Shown: piece after piece, positions 31,259-41,745 of the stretch
Numbering within the stretch: the first letter of the stretch is position 1
Layout of the letters: the number at the start of each line of letters is the position of its first letter
From: Ichthyophis bannanicus
Lineage: Eukaryota > Chordata > Amphibia > Gymnophiona > Ichthyophiidae
Length of the DNA stretch: 64,000 nucleotides
Direction of reading: 5' to 3'
Assembly: GCA_033557465.1 (NCBI GenBank)
Contig: CM066031.1
Span: forward strand, 1,669,788,800 to 1,669,852,799
The notes under the pieces: generated by a model
Told to the model about the DNA's origin: nothing
Database searches by the model: none
What the model saw: the letters and a program-made list of their open reading frames with translations, nothing else
Program-made: the position numbers and the translations under genes

Positions 31259-32451
31259 TTCTCCTCATGATTTTACTTTTTGACACCTTTTTTATAAAAT
31301 CCCCTTTCCTTTTACTTGCAATGTTCGTTTATATTACAAGTTTTGTTTTTTATGCATTACAGTTTACTTGTTGCTCCTTTTTCAACGTCCTCTAAGCATA
31401 TTTTTTATTGAGACATCGTTAGCATTTGCAGCTTTGTTCTATTTATGATATTAGTGCATGTTGATAATATGTGCAATGTTGCAGATCGCTTATTCCTTTT
31501 CATTGTTTCACTGCTCTATTTTATGATCGCGGTTTCACTCCGCCTTTGCTCCGCCTCCTTCTTCCCGCTCTCCTTTGATGTTACTGCGCATGCACTGGCG
31601 TTTTTTCTAATGCTTCAGATGGTGAGTTGCAAGACGATGTTCCTTCATCAAGTAAGAGATGCGACTTTATGATTTTGAGATACCTGGTCAGTTTTTCTTC
31701 ATATTTTTTGTACTAGCGTCACTATAATGATACGATGGTGTTTTTTAGTTGGCTCATTTCTTAAAGTTTTTTAATGATTCCATTTTTTTCATTAATGATG
31801 AAGTCCGTGGCAATGTCCATGAAGCACCTTTCATACGTCTAGTTTGCTCCGTTTTCAAAGGTTTTGTTTTTAAAGATTTCGTATAACATATAATTCTTTT
31901 TGCCAATGATCAAGTTGGTAGTAATGATTTTAAATGAGCTGGATTTATTTTGGCATGTTCTCAGCACATATTGTGATAAACATAGGGTGGCCTTTGTTCT
32001 CTGTAGGCACTTACTCACTTTTTTTTTTACAAGTTATCAAGTTCGTTGGTATATATTTATTATATTTTTTGTATTTACTTCTACACTTCATAATAGCTAT
32101 CATGGTTTGTGTAGTTTTTATGTGATTATTTATTTATACTTTTTACACAGGTTGATTTTTTTAGACAGGTAATCTCAAATGTGATCCTTCCTGCTTACAT
32201 GATTCCCCTATTTGCGCCTGCTACGTTCCTATCCCTTGCTCCTTTATAAGAGACAGACATATTACCGTTTATTTATTTTAAAACATATTTTAAATGGATG
32301 TTTCTTTTATATGTATGATGTTTTATGCATTTTAATGTTCATGTTAATTTATATTTTTATTGGTCATCATTATAGTTTCACATCAAGGTTAATTCATATT
32401 GGTCACATCTTGGAGGTGTTTTCCATATGCTACATTGAGGTATTTATTGTT

Positions 32452-32829
32452 TTTACATTATGCCCATCTATCAGATTCTTATATATTTACTTATTAATCT
32501 CTTTTTTAAATAATTGTCTTATGATATGTTTTAAAGTTATAATATTTTATGATTTGTTTACATATACATAATTTGATACGATTTTATGTTTTGTTTTTAT
32601 ATATTTATATATTTTTGTATATGCATTATGATATTGTGACTTCTTAGCATCTGTTCTTATTCTGGCATTTTATTTTGTTTTAAAATGTATGTTTTTATAT
32701 TTGTAGTGTGTTTACCGGCTCCACCCCTGACGAAGGGTAATCGAAACACGGCCTGTGTCGGGTGGCCGATAATTGATAATAAACTTGTCTTTCCTATTAT
32801 AATCACGTTTTGGACTGTGTACTCTACTG
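32452..32829 (+). repeat. PLE1 terminal repeat (right)
   Basis: Inverted partner of 28086-28460. It runs from the ATGCCCATCTATCA block to CACGTTTTGGACTGTGTACTC, followed by about 40 unpaired bases to the target duplication. Confidence 0.9.
32721..32765 (+). ncRNA. hammerhead ribozyme, PLE1
   Basis: Compact 45-base motif. Helix I is CCACCC (32721-32726) with GGGTGG (32760-32765). Then comes the core CTGACGA, one extra A, and a 2-bp helix II closed by GTAA. GAAA (32743-32746) precedes helix III CAC/GTG with loop GGCCT. The cleavage triplet GTC ends at 32759. A very short helix III with a palindromic loop is the described PLE form, which is thought to work as a dimer. Confidence 0.78.
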
Positions 32830-32872
32830 GTTTCACGTGATTATCTGCTTTTTTGTGGCATAAGTGAGGAAC

Positions 32873-32886
32873 CAGTGCACCAGTAA
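32873..32886. repeat. PLE1 right target-site duplication
   Basis: AGTGAGGAACCAGT, the partner of 28069-28082. Confidence 0.9.
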
Positions 32887-32921
32887 CCTGAATACAGCAA
32901 GAGCTGGAGGGCAGGAGTTAC

Positions 32922-33900
32922 TTATACCCTGAACAGATGACAGAGTATTGCCTGACTGAAAGCACTGTCCTGATGGGATTCCCTCTCCAGGCAGTAATGA
33001 GCTGCAAAGGTATGGACGGAGGACCAAGTGGTGGCCTGGCAAATGTCCGACAAGGGAACAGAACGCAGGTTTGCCATAGAGGCTGCCATGGACCAGACAC
33101 TGTGCGCCGTGAAACAGTGCTCCAGCGAGAGACTGGCCTGCTCGTAGATGAAGGTGATGCAGTTCGCCACCCAGGTAGACAGGGTGCATTTAGAGACGGT
33201 CGCCCCCCAACTGACTTGGGTCAAAGAGACAGAGCTGAGAAGCCCGGCAGTAGCCCTGAGTGCGTTGAGCTGCAGGTAGAAGGATAGCAGCAAACGTACA
33301 GTCCAGAGTGTGGAGAACGGCCTCCGCCTGCAGGGGTGGAGCTGTGGAAAGAAGGTGAAAGTACCACCTGCTGGTTAAGATGGAACAGAGACACCAACTT
33401 GGGCAGAAACTAGGGGTGCATGCGGAGCATGACCATGTTCTTATAGAACCTAGTGTATGGTGGATCCGCCACAAACATTTAGAGCTCGCTGACCCGGTGA
33501 GCCGAAGTGAACACCACAAGGAACACCACCTTCCAAATAAGGTGGCAGGAGCTGAGAGACTCAAAGGTAGCGAAGTAAGCTTTGAGAGTACAATGTTCAA
33601 GTCCCACTCTACTGCAGAATGATGGATGGGAGGCCTCGAGAGGAGAAGACCCCTCAGGAAGTGAGCCACTAACGGCTGAGCGGAGAGGGATTTGCCTTTG
33701 ATTAGATGGTGATGCGTTGAGTTAGACTTCAAGCCTGCCTAAGACAGGTGAAGCAGATACTGAAGCACCAGCTGGACTGAGCAGGAGAAGGAGTTAATCT
33801 GCCTCTCCGTGCACCAGATGGAGAACCTCCTCCTTTTGAAGGCATACGCCCATCGTGTGGAGATCTTAAGGAAGGCCAGAACCACCTCCTCCACCTGAGT
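32922..33900 (-). pseudogene. DIRS F tyrosine recombinase (dead)
   Basis: Minus-strand recombinase remnants: NSTHHHLIKGKSLSAQPLVAHFLRG (about 33720-33640), a SSKCLW-type decayed arginine block, then in another frame FTAHSVWSMAASMANL and TFAAHYCLERES. The HxxR catalytic arginine is tryptophan here (HSVW), and the frame changes near 33200. The terminal tyrosine remains. It cannot be functional. Confidence 0.8.
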
Positions 33901-34186
33901 AGAGAGGCTGAAAGGAGCCAGGGCTATCCGCTCAGCAGCCAGGCTAAGAGCGGAAAGGACCCCAGGCTGGGGTGCTGGAGAGAGTCCTCTTCCTGCATTA
34001 GTAAGCCTGGGTCGCACCCCAGGGGAACCAGGGGAGATGTTGCCAGGTGGAGCAGAAGGGGAAACCATGGCTACCTGATCCTCCCGTGGGGACATAAGGA
34101 TCACTGTGGCCCTGTCGTGCTGGACCTTGAAGAGGGTCTTGGCGATCATGGGCATGGGCGGGAAGGCATAAAGGAGGCCCTCTGCC
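33901..34186 (-). pseudogene. DIRS F RNase H, C-terminal piece
   Basis: SWAEGLLYAFPPMPMIAKTLFKVQ corresponds to the tail after RNase H in the other copies (…LLYAFPPIPL..TLFKV). It joins 35581 leftward once PLE2 is removed. Confidence 0.75.
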
Positions 34187-34201
34187 CATGAGATCAGAAA
34201 A
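34187..34201. repeat. PLE2 left target-site duplication
   Basis: CATGAGATCAGAAAA, repeated exactly at 35566-35580. Confidence 0.9.
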
Positions 34202-34695
34202 ACTCTATTGGTCACTGAACGATACACAAAACTTCAAAAAGACAAATTTTATTGTTCACTTTCAACACTATAAAGGAACAAAAATACATACGAGATCTCA
34301 GTATAAAAAACACTGCTGTCTTTAGGTTCGCACCCAATCACAGCAATTGTGTTACATAACATCAACGACCTCTACCATATAAAATTAAATATAAATGTCC
34401 ATCCTTATGATGTCAATAACTCTGAAAAATAACTCTAAAAATTAGAGCAATATACTCAGCTTCCACAGAAAAAAGGACTGGACTCTTCAAATCAACTTAT
34501 GATCCCAACGTACAGCTCCGGTACCAGCCAGACGTTTCAGCATAATTTCTTCAGGGGACCGTTAAGATAACTACCTACAAACACAAACAAAAAAAACCAT
34601 AACTCATCTCCCTCACGTGCTCTTAATTTAGAAATAACTATTCAGCCCATAACCACAAACAAAAAACTACTACTTACCAAAGTGTACAACACAGT

Positions 34696-34878
34696 GTGGA
34701 AAATGAACATACATTTGATCAGTTTCGATGTTTGTGTTTGGAGCAGGTATTCTCTGGTAGTCAAGGGAGGACGATTGATCAGGTCCTTATTAAGAGAGAA
34801 CAACGGCTGATTTTTAGTCTGAATACTCTGGCTCCGAAGGGTTTGAATAGCCAGATAGAATGGTCTGCCTGTTTGTGA
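34696..34878 (+). pseudogene. PLE2 residual C-terminus of PLE protein
   Basis: About 60 codons equivalent to the end of the PLE1 GIY-YIG protein (R.EQR.IF.L.TL.P.GLN). No RT and no catalytic part are present. Confidence 0.75.
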
Positions 34879-35246
34879 CTATTGAGTTTGTATTGTGGAT
34901 AATAGTTCGTGTACAGTAGTAGTTTATGGTTTTGTTGTAGTGGTGATCTGTTTAGTTGATTTGTTAGTATTTTGATTGGTTAATATTAGGGAAGTGGCAC
35001 ATTATAGGGGGTTTAAAAATGGAGCCGATAACAAACAGTCCGCATGCGCGGCGTTTTTTGTCAGCTGACGGTTGCACTGGGACTGTCGGCGTAAAAGTAT
35101 GTATTAACGTGGGCAGCATCTTTGGTAAGTAGTAGTTTTTTGTTTGTGGTTATGGGCTGAATAGTTATTATTTCTAAATTAAGAGCATGTGAGGGAGATG
35201 AGTTATGGGTTTTTTGTTTGTGTTTGTAGGTAGTTATCTTAACGGT

Positions 35247-35290
35247 CCCCTGAAGAAATTATGCTGAAACGTCTGGCTGGTACCGGGGCT
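35247..35290 (+). ncRNA. degenerate hammerhead-like motif in PLE2
   Basis: CCCCTGAAGA...GAAACGTCTGGCTGGTACCGGGG has the two conserved cores (35250-35256 and 35266-35269) and CCCC/GGGG flanks. Helices II and III pair poorly, so activity is doubtful. An inverted copy lies near 34530-34565. Confidence 0.35.
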
Positions 35291-35565
35291 GTACGTTGGA
35301 ATCATAAGTTGATTTGAAGAGTCCAGTCCTTTTTTCTGTGGAAGCTGAGTATATTGCTCTAATTTTTAGAGTTATTTTTCAGAGTTATTGACATCATAAG
35401 GATGGACATTTATATTTAATTTTATATGGTAGAGGTCGTTGATGTTATGTAACACAATTGCTGTGATTGGGTGCGAACCTAAAGACAGCAGTGTTTTTTA
35501 TACTGAGACCTCGTATGTATTTTTGTTCCTTCATAGTGTTGAAAGTGAACGATAAAATGTGTCTT

Positions 35566-35580
35566 CATGAGATCAGAAAA
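35566..35580. repeat. PLE2 right target-site duplication
   Basis: CATGAGATCAGAAAA, the partner of 34187-34201. Confidence 0.9.
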
Positions 35581-37203
35581 GCATCCGCCACCACCCTGGT
35601 GGGGTGTGGCTGCCAGGAACAAAAGTGGGGCAACTGGGCATTGGCTGGGCTGGCAAAGAGATCCATTTGTGGGAGCCCCCAGCGCCAGAATAGCTCGTGT
35701 GGCTGGAGGACCTGGATGAGCCGATCCACCAGTCATTGTCCTGGCCTGGGAGATAAACTGCCCCGTAGGAACATCCCGTTGCTGCTGGCATAAGCGCAGA
35801 TGCTCACTGCTTCCTGGCAAAGGAGGGACGACTCCGTGCCTCCTTGCTTGTTTATGTAGAATATCTCCACCTGATTGTTGATCTGGACCAGTACTGCTTG
35901 GTCTCGCAGGTGGTAGTGAAAAGCTCAGAGGGCCAAGGCAATAGCCCAGAGCTCTAGGTGGTTGATTTGCTGAAAGCTCTCTGCCAGCGACCAACTATTC
36001 TGAATGCAAAGGTTGCTGCAATGGGCTCCCCACTCCAATTTCGAGGCATCCGTCGTGAGTATCCTCTGTGCTGTGGGGTTCTGGAAAGGCATTCCTGCCA
36101 GTAGGTGTGGGAGGTGATACCACCAGCTGAGAGAGTCGGCCAGGGGACTGATGATGGTCACCCTGTCTTGCAGGCACCCCGTGACCTGGGACCATACAGC
36201 AGAGTACCCACTGGGATGGCCATATACGCAAGCGGGCATCTGGGGTGATGTGCACCATTGATGCTATGTGTCCCAATAGAGGCAACACGCGTGGGGCAGA
36301 CGCCAAGCGATGGCGCTGGGTGCCCTCTGCGAGTGCCTGGAGGCGCAGAGCCCTGTCCTTTGGAAGAAAAGCCCTAGCCTAGACAGTGTACAGCTGCACC
36401 TCTATGAACTCCAGGTTTTGAGTTGGCTGGAGATGAGACCTTGGCTAGTTGACTACGAACCCCAAGTGCTATAGGAAAGGATAGTGCAGCCTGTTGCCTT
36501 TAGTGCTTCAGCAGCGGTGCTGCCCTTTACCAACCAATAATCCAGACAGGGGAAGACAAAGACCTCCTGGAGTCTGAGGTGGGTTGCGACTACCACCAAG
36601 CACTTGGTGAATACCCTTGAGGCGGAGGCCAGTCCGATGGGCAGCACCCTGTACAAACAGTATTTTCCTCCCACACGAAGCGAAGATACTGCCTGTGAAG
36701 GGGGTGTATGAGGATGGGGGGGGGGGTGTATGCATCCTTTAGAGGTCCAAGTAGCATAGACAGTCTCCCTGCTGGAGAGGTATGGCAGCAGTGTTCCAAG
36801 GGAGAGCATCTTTAACTTCTTCCTCAGCAGGTACCTATTGAGGTCCTGCAGGTCTAGGATGGGACAAAAACCTCCAGTAATTTGGGGACCAGGAAATAGT
36901 GGAAGTAGAACCCCCTGCCCCTGAAGTGCACGGGGATGGGTTCCACCACTTTACTTGCTAGGAGACCTGCGAGTTCCTGCAGTAGCAGGGCACGGTGAAG
37001 CAGAGTCCTGGAGAGCTCTCCCAGGAAGAATGGTGGGGGAGTCTTTTGGAGATGGAGGCGGTAACCCTCCCCGACTATCTGAAGGGCCCACACATTGGTG
37101 GTGATGGAGGACCACCTGTGGGCTTAATGTACTAGATGACCCCCCCCCCCTCCGTGTGCTGCAGGGCTGTGCCTCCTGGGGGAAGAAAGGCTATGCCCAA
37201 AGA
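35581..37203 (-). pseudogene. DIRS F RT/RNase H (dead)
   Basis: RT begins after the gag stop at 37205 (the EGYRLHL and RGRGFYFHYFLVPK blocks, about 37080-36900). Then come YRVLPIGLASASRVFTKCL and FPCLDYWLVK where active copies have FPYLDDWLI: the second catalytic Asp is Tyr. The RNase H segments ILTTDASKLEWGAH and INHLELWAIALAL follow, with about five frame changes. The end of the domain is at 33901-34186, beyond PLE2. Confidence 0.8.
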
Positions 37204-37210
37204 GTCAAAA
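37204..37210 (-). promoter_or_regulatory. candidate +1 frameshift site, DIRS F gag/RT
   Basis: The minus strand reads TTT TGA C at the gag/RT junction, retained even though the surrounding genes are heavily decayed. Confidence 0.4.
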
Positions 37211-39212
37211 ACCCCCTCTAGGTTGCGCAGGAGGTGCGGTCTCGGCTTTGGGGTCCTTAGGCTTATGAGGGCTATACCCCTGACTCTTTCCCTTCTGGCA
37301 AGCTGGGAAGGCCAGGTATAGGGTTAGTTTCCATAAGCCTTCCTCTTCTTTGGGTATGAGGGCTTTCTGCCCAAAGCCTTCCTCCAGGAAGGGTCAGCGG
37401 TCTTCTTGGAGAGCCTGGTCCTTATCAGGTACTCCGACTCCAACTCTGCGGCCTTATCAGTCATGGATTTGCCAAAGAGGTTCTCTTCATGGCAGAAGAT
37501 ATCGAACAGCTTTCCCTGTACCCTTTGCTCCAGGTCGGATGACTGTAGCCAGGCATGGCATCGGGCGCTAATGCCCGCCGCAGCTACTCTAGCTGCCGAC
37601 TCGAAGCAGCCATAGGCTGCCCAAGTAATACATTTGCAGCACTCTCACTGCGGAGACCATGGTCCTAAACTGCTGGAGGGGCTCCTCCGAGAGACAAGCC
37701 AAGAACCCGGCAAGCTCCTTCACCAGGTCCCACAGGTACATGCCCATGTACAGCTGGCAGGCCTGGATCCAGCTGACAAGCATCAAGCCCTGGAAGCACT
37801 TCCTGTCTATGGCATCCATGGCATGGGCCTCCCTATGCGGGCACACCGAGGAATGTGTCTTCTGGCTCTTAAGCCTATGCATGGCCGACTCCACCACCAT
37901 GGAGTTGAAGCAGTTGGGCTTTTTGGATGCCAGGGCTCCGGCAGACCTAGCACATTGAGTCCAGCCGCCTGGTTACTATAGGCACCGAGGAGGGTGTCTC
38001 CTACGTGGAGAAGCAGCCATTCCAGGATGGGGTGGTGGGGGGGGGGGGGAATAGGCACCGTGAGTGCCTCTTTTGGAGGAGCCTCATACTGGAGGATCGC
38101 GAGGTCCTCCGTGTGAAGATCTTCCTCTGATTCAGTGGTGAAGGCAAAGGCCTTCACCACAGACCTCACAAAGTCGAGGAAGGTCATGTCATTGGCAGGA
38201 GTCTGTGCCAAATTCCTGGGGGAGACTGGTCCGAGCGTATGTCCCGGTGGTGGCAGGTGTCCAGGGGCTCATCGCCCTCAGACTCCCAGTCTGATTCCAA
38301 GGTAGTGGCGGAGTTGAGGGTTCCCCGGGTCTCAGAGTTGCACCTCGACCCCGATGGCTCTGGTGTCCCAACTGTCCACTACTCAGAACAGAGGGCACTG
38401 AGCAGGGAAGACCACGGCCCTGAAGAACAGGACCGGGATTGTGATCAATGTTGAGGGACCTCTCGAAGCCAGTGGCACTCGAGGATCAGCTCAACCTCTG
38501 GGGAGTCCCTCGACATAAAGGTCCCCGTGGCTGGGAGTGATGACCCGGAGGAACCAGACATTACAGCCTGCTGCTGAGTGAAGAAGGCAGACAAACTGCG
38601 CTCCAGGGCCCCCATCCTGGCCTTAAGACCAGTTGGCTCCGCAGCCTTCGGTGCGGGCACAGAGGACTTCAGATCTGGCACCGGCTCCATTGAGAGGGAG
38701 TCCTCAAAGAGGATGGCCTCGGGGTTCCGAGGTCAATCCTCGATGTCGACAGCTCCCGTCGGGACAACTTGGAAGGCCTATCCCGGCTGTCTGCCTCGCT
38801 TTGAGGGCTATGAGTCCTGGGCCTGTAGATTTCCCCACTTTCTCCGAGTTGTCTCCTGACATGGTCTTTGAAAGTTTTTGGCTCTTCTGGTGGCCCTCGT
38901 TGGTGGAGCACCAGCTGGAAGCTCCTTATATTCAGGGCTCTGAGGCTGCTCGGTTCCCACGAGTGTCCAAGGTCCCGGAGGACTTGAAAAGAGGTCTCAT
39001 GGACGACTCCAGGAACAAGCCAACTTTGTGGAAGATGGACTCACGCTGCTGCTGACGGCTCTTAAGAGTCTTGGGTGTCATCTGCTTACAGACACTGCAG
39101 ATCAAGGGATCATGATCCAGCACAAGGCATCAAAGGCAGCAGTTGTGCGAGTCCATGAGAGACATGTGTGCGCGCAGCGGTCGCACGGCTTGACACCACT
39201 AACTGAGAACAT
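37205..39212 (-). pseudogene. DIRS F Gag (broken)
   Basis: N-terminal cluster CDRCAHMSLMDSHNCCLRCLML (about 39180-39120) with a CSVC pair, then a Ser/Pro-rich linker in several frames. The conserved core follows: PANDMTFLDFVRSVVKAF (38200), the MVVESAMHRLKSQKTHSS region (37900) and QACQLYMGMYLWDLVKELAGF (37770). A run of C (38037-38051 region) and other indels break the frame. Confidence 0.78.
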
Positions 39213-39265
39213 GGCAGAGAAGACGGCAGCTGCAAGGTCAAACTCACTTGGTCCGGCCAGGAAAA

Positions 39266-39640
39266 GAGTAGTTATTCACCTGTAACAGGTGTTCTCCAGG
39301 AGCAGCAGGAATCAGTCCTCACATATGGGTGACTGACGCCGATGGAGCCCCTGCGGAGCATTTCCCCAGCTTTCTATGAAAGCCTTTGGGAATACTGCAC
39401 GCATGCGCGGTCCCCTTCCCGCCTAAAGGTGCCATCTTGCTCAGTCAAATGACATAGCTAAAAAACAGCACACAAAAATGTAAAATAAACTATGTACAAC
39501 TGCAACTCTCAGGGGAGGAAGGAGGGTTGTGAGGACCGATTCCTGCTGCTCCTGGAGAACACCTGTTACAGGTGAGTAACTACTCTTTCTCCAGGACCAA
39601 GCAGGAAGTCAGTCCTCACATATGGGTGACTCCCTAGCTC
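39266..39640 (-). repeat. DIRS A 3' terminus and internal complementary region
   Basis: The terminal repeat at 39294-39450 is D-like (TTCTCCAGGAGCAGCAGGAA, GCGCATGCG-type block). The complementary region at 39525-39632 joins ATTCCTGCTGCTCCTGGAG through GAGTAACTACTC to TTTCTCCAGGACCAAGCAGG. Confidence 0.85.
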
Positions 39641-39746
39641 TGGGCTGAACAAGAGAACTCCCTCTAGTCCCAGCATCAAAGAAAGGCTTTTCACTGAAAG
39701 AACCTCCACCGGTAGCCCAACGGAGTGGCTGGAGGGCAGGAGTTGC

Positions 39747-40730
39747 CTAAACCTCAAAGAGATTCCGGAGTACTGCCTGGCCAAAAGCACTGTCCCTACG
39801 GGACTCCCTCTCCAGGCAGTAATGAGCTGCAAAAGCCTGGCTTGAGGACCAAGTTGCAACCCTGCAGATGTCTGCCAACGGTACAGAGTGGAGATGAGCT
39901 ACTGAGGCAGCCATTGCCCTGACACGATGGGCCGTGACCCGACCCTGCAAGGGAAGGTCAGCTGCCTTGTAAGCGCAGGTGATACAGTCAGCCACCCATA
40001 TGGACAAGGTACGCTTGGACACAGCTAACCCCAAATTATTAGGGTCAAAAGATATGAAGAGCTGAGTAGCCCTTCTATGTCCTTGCATACGATCAAGATA
40101 GAAGGAGAAGGCCCTCCTACAGTCCAGGGTATGCAGGACTGCCTCAGCCTGGCTTGCATGAGGCCTAGGGAAGAATGTTGGAAGAACCACCTCCTGGTTG
40201 AGGTGGAAAAAGGAGACAACTTTAGGGAGGAACTTTGGATGAGTCCTAAGGACTACCCTGTTTTTATAGAAGCGGGTGTAAGGCCTGTCATAGACCAGAG
40301 CTTGAAGCTCACTCACCCGTCTGGCTGAGGTTAAGGCTACCAGAAAGAGTGTCTTCCAGGAAAGGAAGTGGAGAGGACAAGTAGCCATCGGCTCAAAAGG
40401 TGGGCGAGTCAGTTGCTGCAAGACCACATTCAACTCCCACTCAGGGGCTGGAGGACGGACAGGAGGCTTGAGCAAGAGCAAACCTCTGAGGATCCGGGAC
40501 ACAAAGGGGTGAACCGATATAGTGTGTCCCTCCACCAGTGAGTGGTGAGCTGCTAGAGCTGAGAGGTGGACCCGAACAGAATTGGACTTAAGGCCCTGAT
40601 TGGATAAATGCAGCAGGTACTGAAGCACCACTGGTACAGTACAGGAGAAAGGATCTTCCGTACGTAGCTGACACCACACAGAAAACCTCTTCCACTACAG
40701 GGCATAGGTTTTTCTAGTGGACTTTTTTAT
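39747..40730 (-). pseudogene. DIRS A tyrosine recombinase (one stop)
   Basis: Open for 311 codons to the stop at 39747, with NQGLKSNSVRVHLSALAAHH, the catalytic arginine in TSARRVSELQ, KVVSFFHLNQEVVLPTFF, the HxxR pair in TAHRVRAMAAS and the tyrosine in TFAAHYCLERES-like AFAAHYCLERES. A TAG at 40695-40697 splits it from the upstream part STRKTYAL (…40943). Apart from that one stop all catalytic residues are present. Confidence 0.88.
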
Positions 40731-40783
40731 AGAAGCCAGGACGACCTCCTCAAATTCAGGAGGTAGGCCCCAAGGAGCCAAAA

Positions 40784-41370
40784 CTACCCTTGCAGCTTCC
40801 AGGCCATCAAATTGAGAGATTTGAGATTGGGGTGCAGAAGAGACCCCTGGTCTTGAGACAGAAGGTCGGGCTGCAACCCCAGAGGTAGTGGAGTGTCCAC
40901 TGCTAGCTGAAGCAGAAGTGGGAACCAAGGTTGTCTCGGCCACCTGGGGGCTACCAGAAGGACCGAGGCCTGGTCCTTTAGGATCTTGAACAGGGTTCGG
41001 GCCACCAGAGGCGTGGGAGGAAATGCATATAGGAGGCCCTGGGACTAGGAAATCAGAAAAGCATCTGCTGTTAGTCTCAGAGGATGCGGTTGTCTGGAGC
41101 AGAACCTGGGCAGCTGTCTGTTCAGGGGACTGGCAAAGAGATCTTCAGATGGAAGTCCCCATCTCAGGAAGATCTTCTGAACTACCAAGGGATGGAGCTG
41201 CCACTCGTGGGGCTGCAGAATCCTGCTCAACCTGTCTGCTAGGTAATTTTCCTGGCCAGGGAGATAAACCGCCTTGAACAAAATGTTGTGCCGGAGCGCA
41301 AACAAGCAAAGGTCCTGAGCCTCCTGACAAAGGAGCCTGGACTCAGTGCCTCCCTGTTTGTTCACATAAA
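40784..41370 (-). pseudogene. DIRS A RNase H, C-terminal part
   Basis: LYVNKQGGTESRLLCQEAQDL and VYLPGQENYLADRLSRIL, then LFASPLNRQLPRFCSRQPHP. A frame change near 41040 leads into ARTLFKILKDQASVLLVAPR. B is inserted just before the VNKQ codons; the N-terminal part is at 62976. Confidence 0.82.
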
Positions 41371-41745
41371 GCACAGTTACTTACCTGTAACAGGTGATCT
41401 CTGGGAACAGCAGGAATAAGTCTTCACATATGGGTATCATCAGTACCGACGGAGCCTGCTCGGGAACGCTCCCCAGCGTCCAATAGAACGTTTTTGGGAG
41501 CATCCCAAGGCGCCTGCGTGCTGCCTTCCCGCCTTTCCCAACCGCCTCTCTCCAGTTCGAGTTTTAAAGCTGAGACAAAGAGAGCGAGAGGGAAGCAAAG
41601 ATAGATAGAGAGATACAACTCCTAGGGGAGGTGGGTGGGTTGTGAATACTTATTCCTGCTGTTCCCAGAGATCACCTGTTACAGGTAAGTAACTGTGCTA
41701 TCTCCAGGAACAAGCAGGAATGAGTCTTCACATATGGGGACTCCC
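41371..41745 (-). repeat. DIRS B 3' terminus and internal complementary region
   Basis: Terminal repeat from ATCTCTGGGAACAGCAGGAA (41398) to about 41560, with a 5' counterpart at about 62800-62975. The complementary region at 41641-41740 joins TTCCTGCTGTTCCCAGAGAT through GGTAAGTAACTGTGC to ATCTCCAGGAACAAGCAGGA. Confidence 0.85.

Larger units (their letters stand above)
28083..32872 (+). mobile_element. Penelope-like element PLE1 with inverted end
   Basis: A 4.8-kb PLE inserted in DIRS F. The body on the plus strand has RT, linker and GIY-YIG endonuclease (28464-31258), then an AT-rich 3' region. The left 370 bases (28086-28460) are an inverted copy of the right end (32452-32829), the inverted 'pseudo-LTR' arrangement known in PLEs. 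A hammerhead ribozyme lies in each copy. An RTE LINE splits the endonuclease. Confidence 0.92.
34202..35565 (+). mobile_element. fold-back, internally deleted PLE2
   Basis: A 1.36-kb element whose arms (about 34242-34685 and 35105-35556) are near-perfect inverted repeats. The unique centre carries only the last ~60 codons of a PLE protein (34696-34878: TIDQVLIKREQRLIFSLNTL, then APKGLN, parallel to PLE1's end) and its 3' region. It is flanked by a 15-bp duplication, so it moved in this form. It is non-autonomous and must use another PLE's enzymes. Confidence 0.9.
27602..39265 (-). mobile_element. DIRS element F (old; carries PLE1, RTE, PLE2; cut by A)
   Basis: The left (3') terminus AGCATAGTTACTCACCTGTTAA and the internal complementary region are at 27602-27955. 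Tyrosine recombinase, RNase H, RT and gag follow on the minus strand up to 39265. There DIRS A interrupts it about 50 bases upstream of gag, so F's 5' terminus should lie beyond A's far end, outside the window. Genes are heavily mutated. Target duplications of both inserted PLEs preserve F's sequence exactly (14 and 15 bp). Confidence 0.85.

Noticed and set aside
32212..32571. 119-codon plus-strand frame in the AT-rich PLE1 3' region, with hydrophobic stretches
   Set aside because: Composition-driven Leu/Ile/Phe/Tyr-rich translation of T-rich DNA; no homologous feature in the related PLE2.
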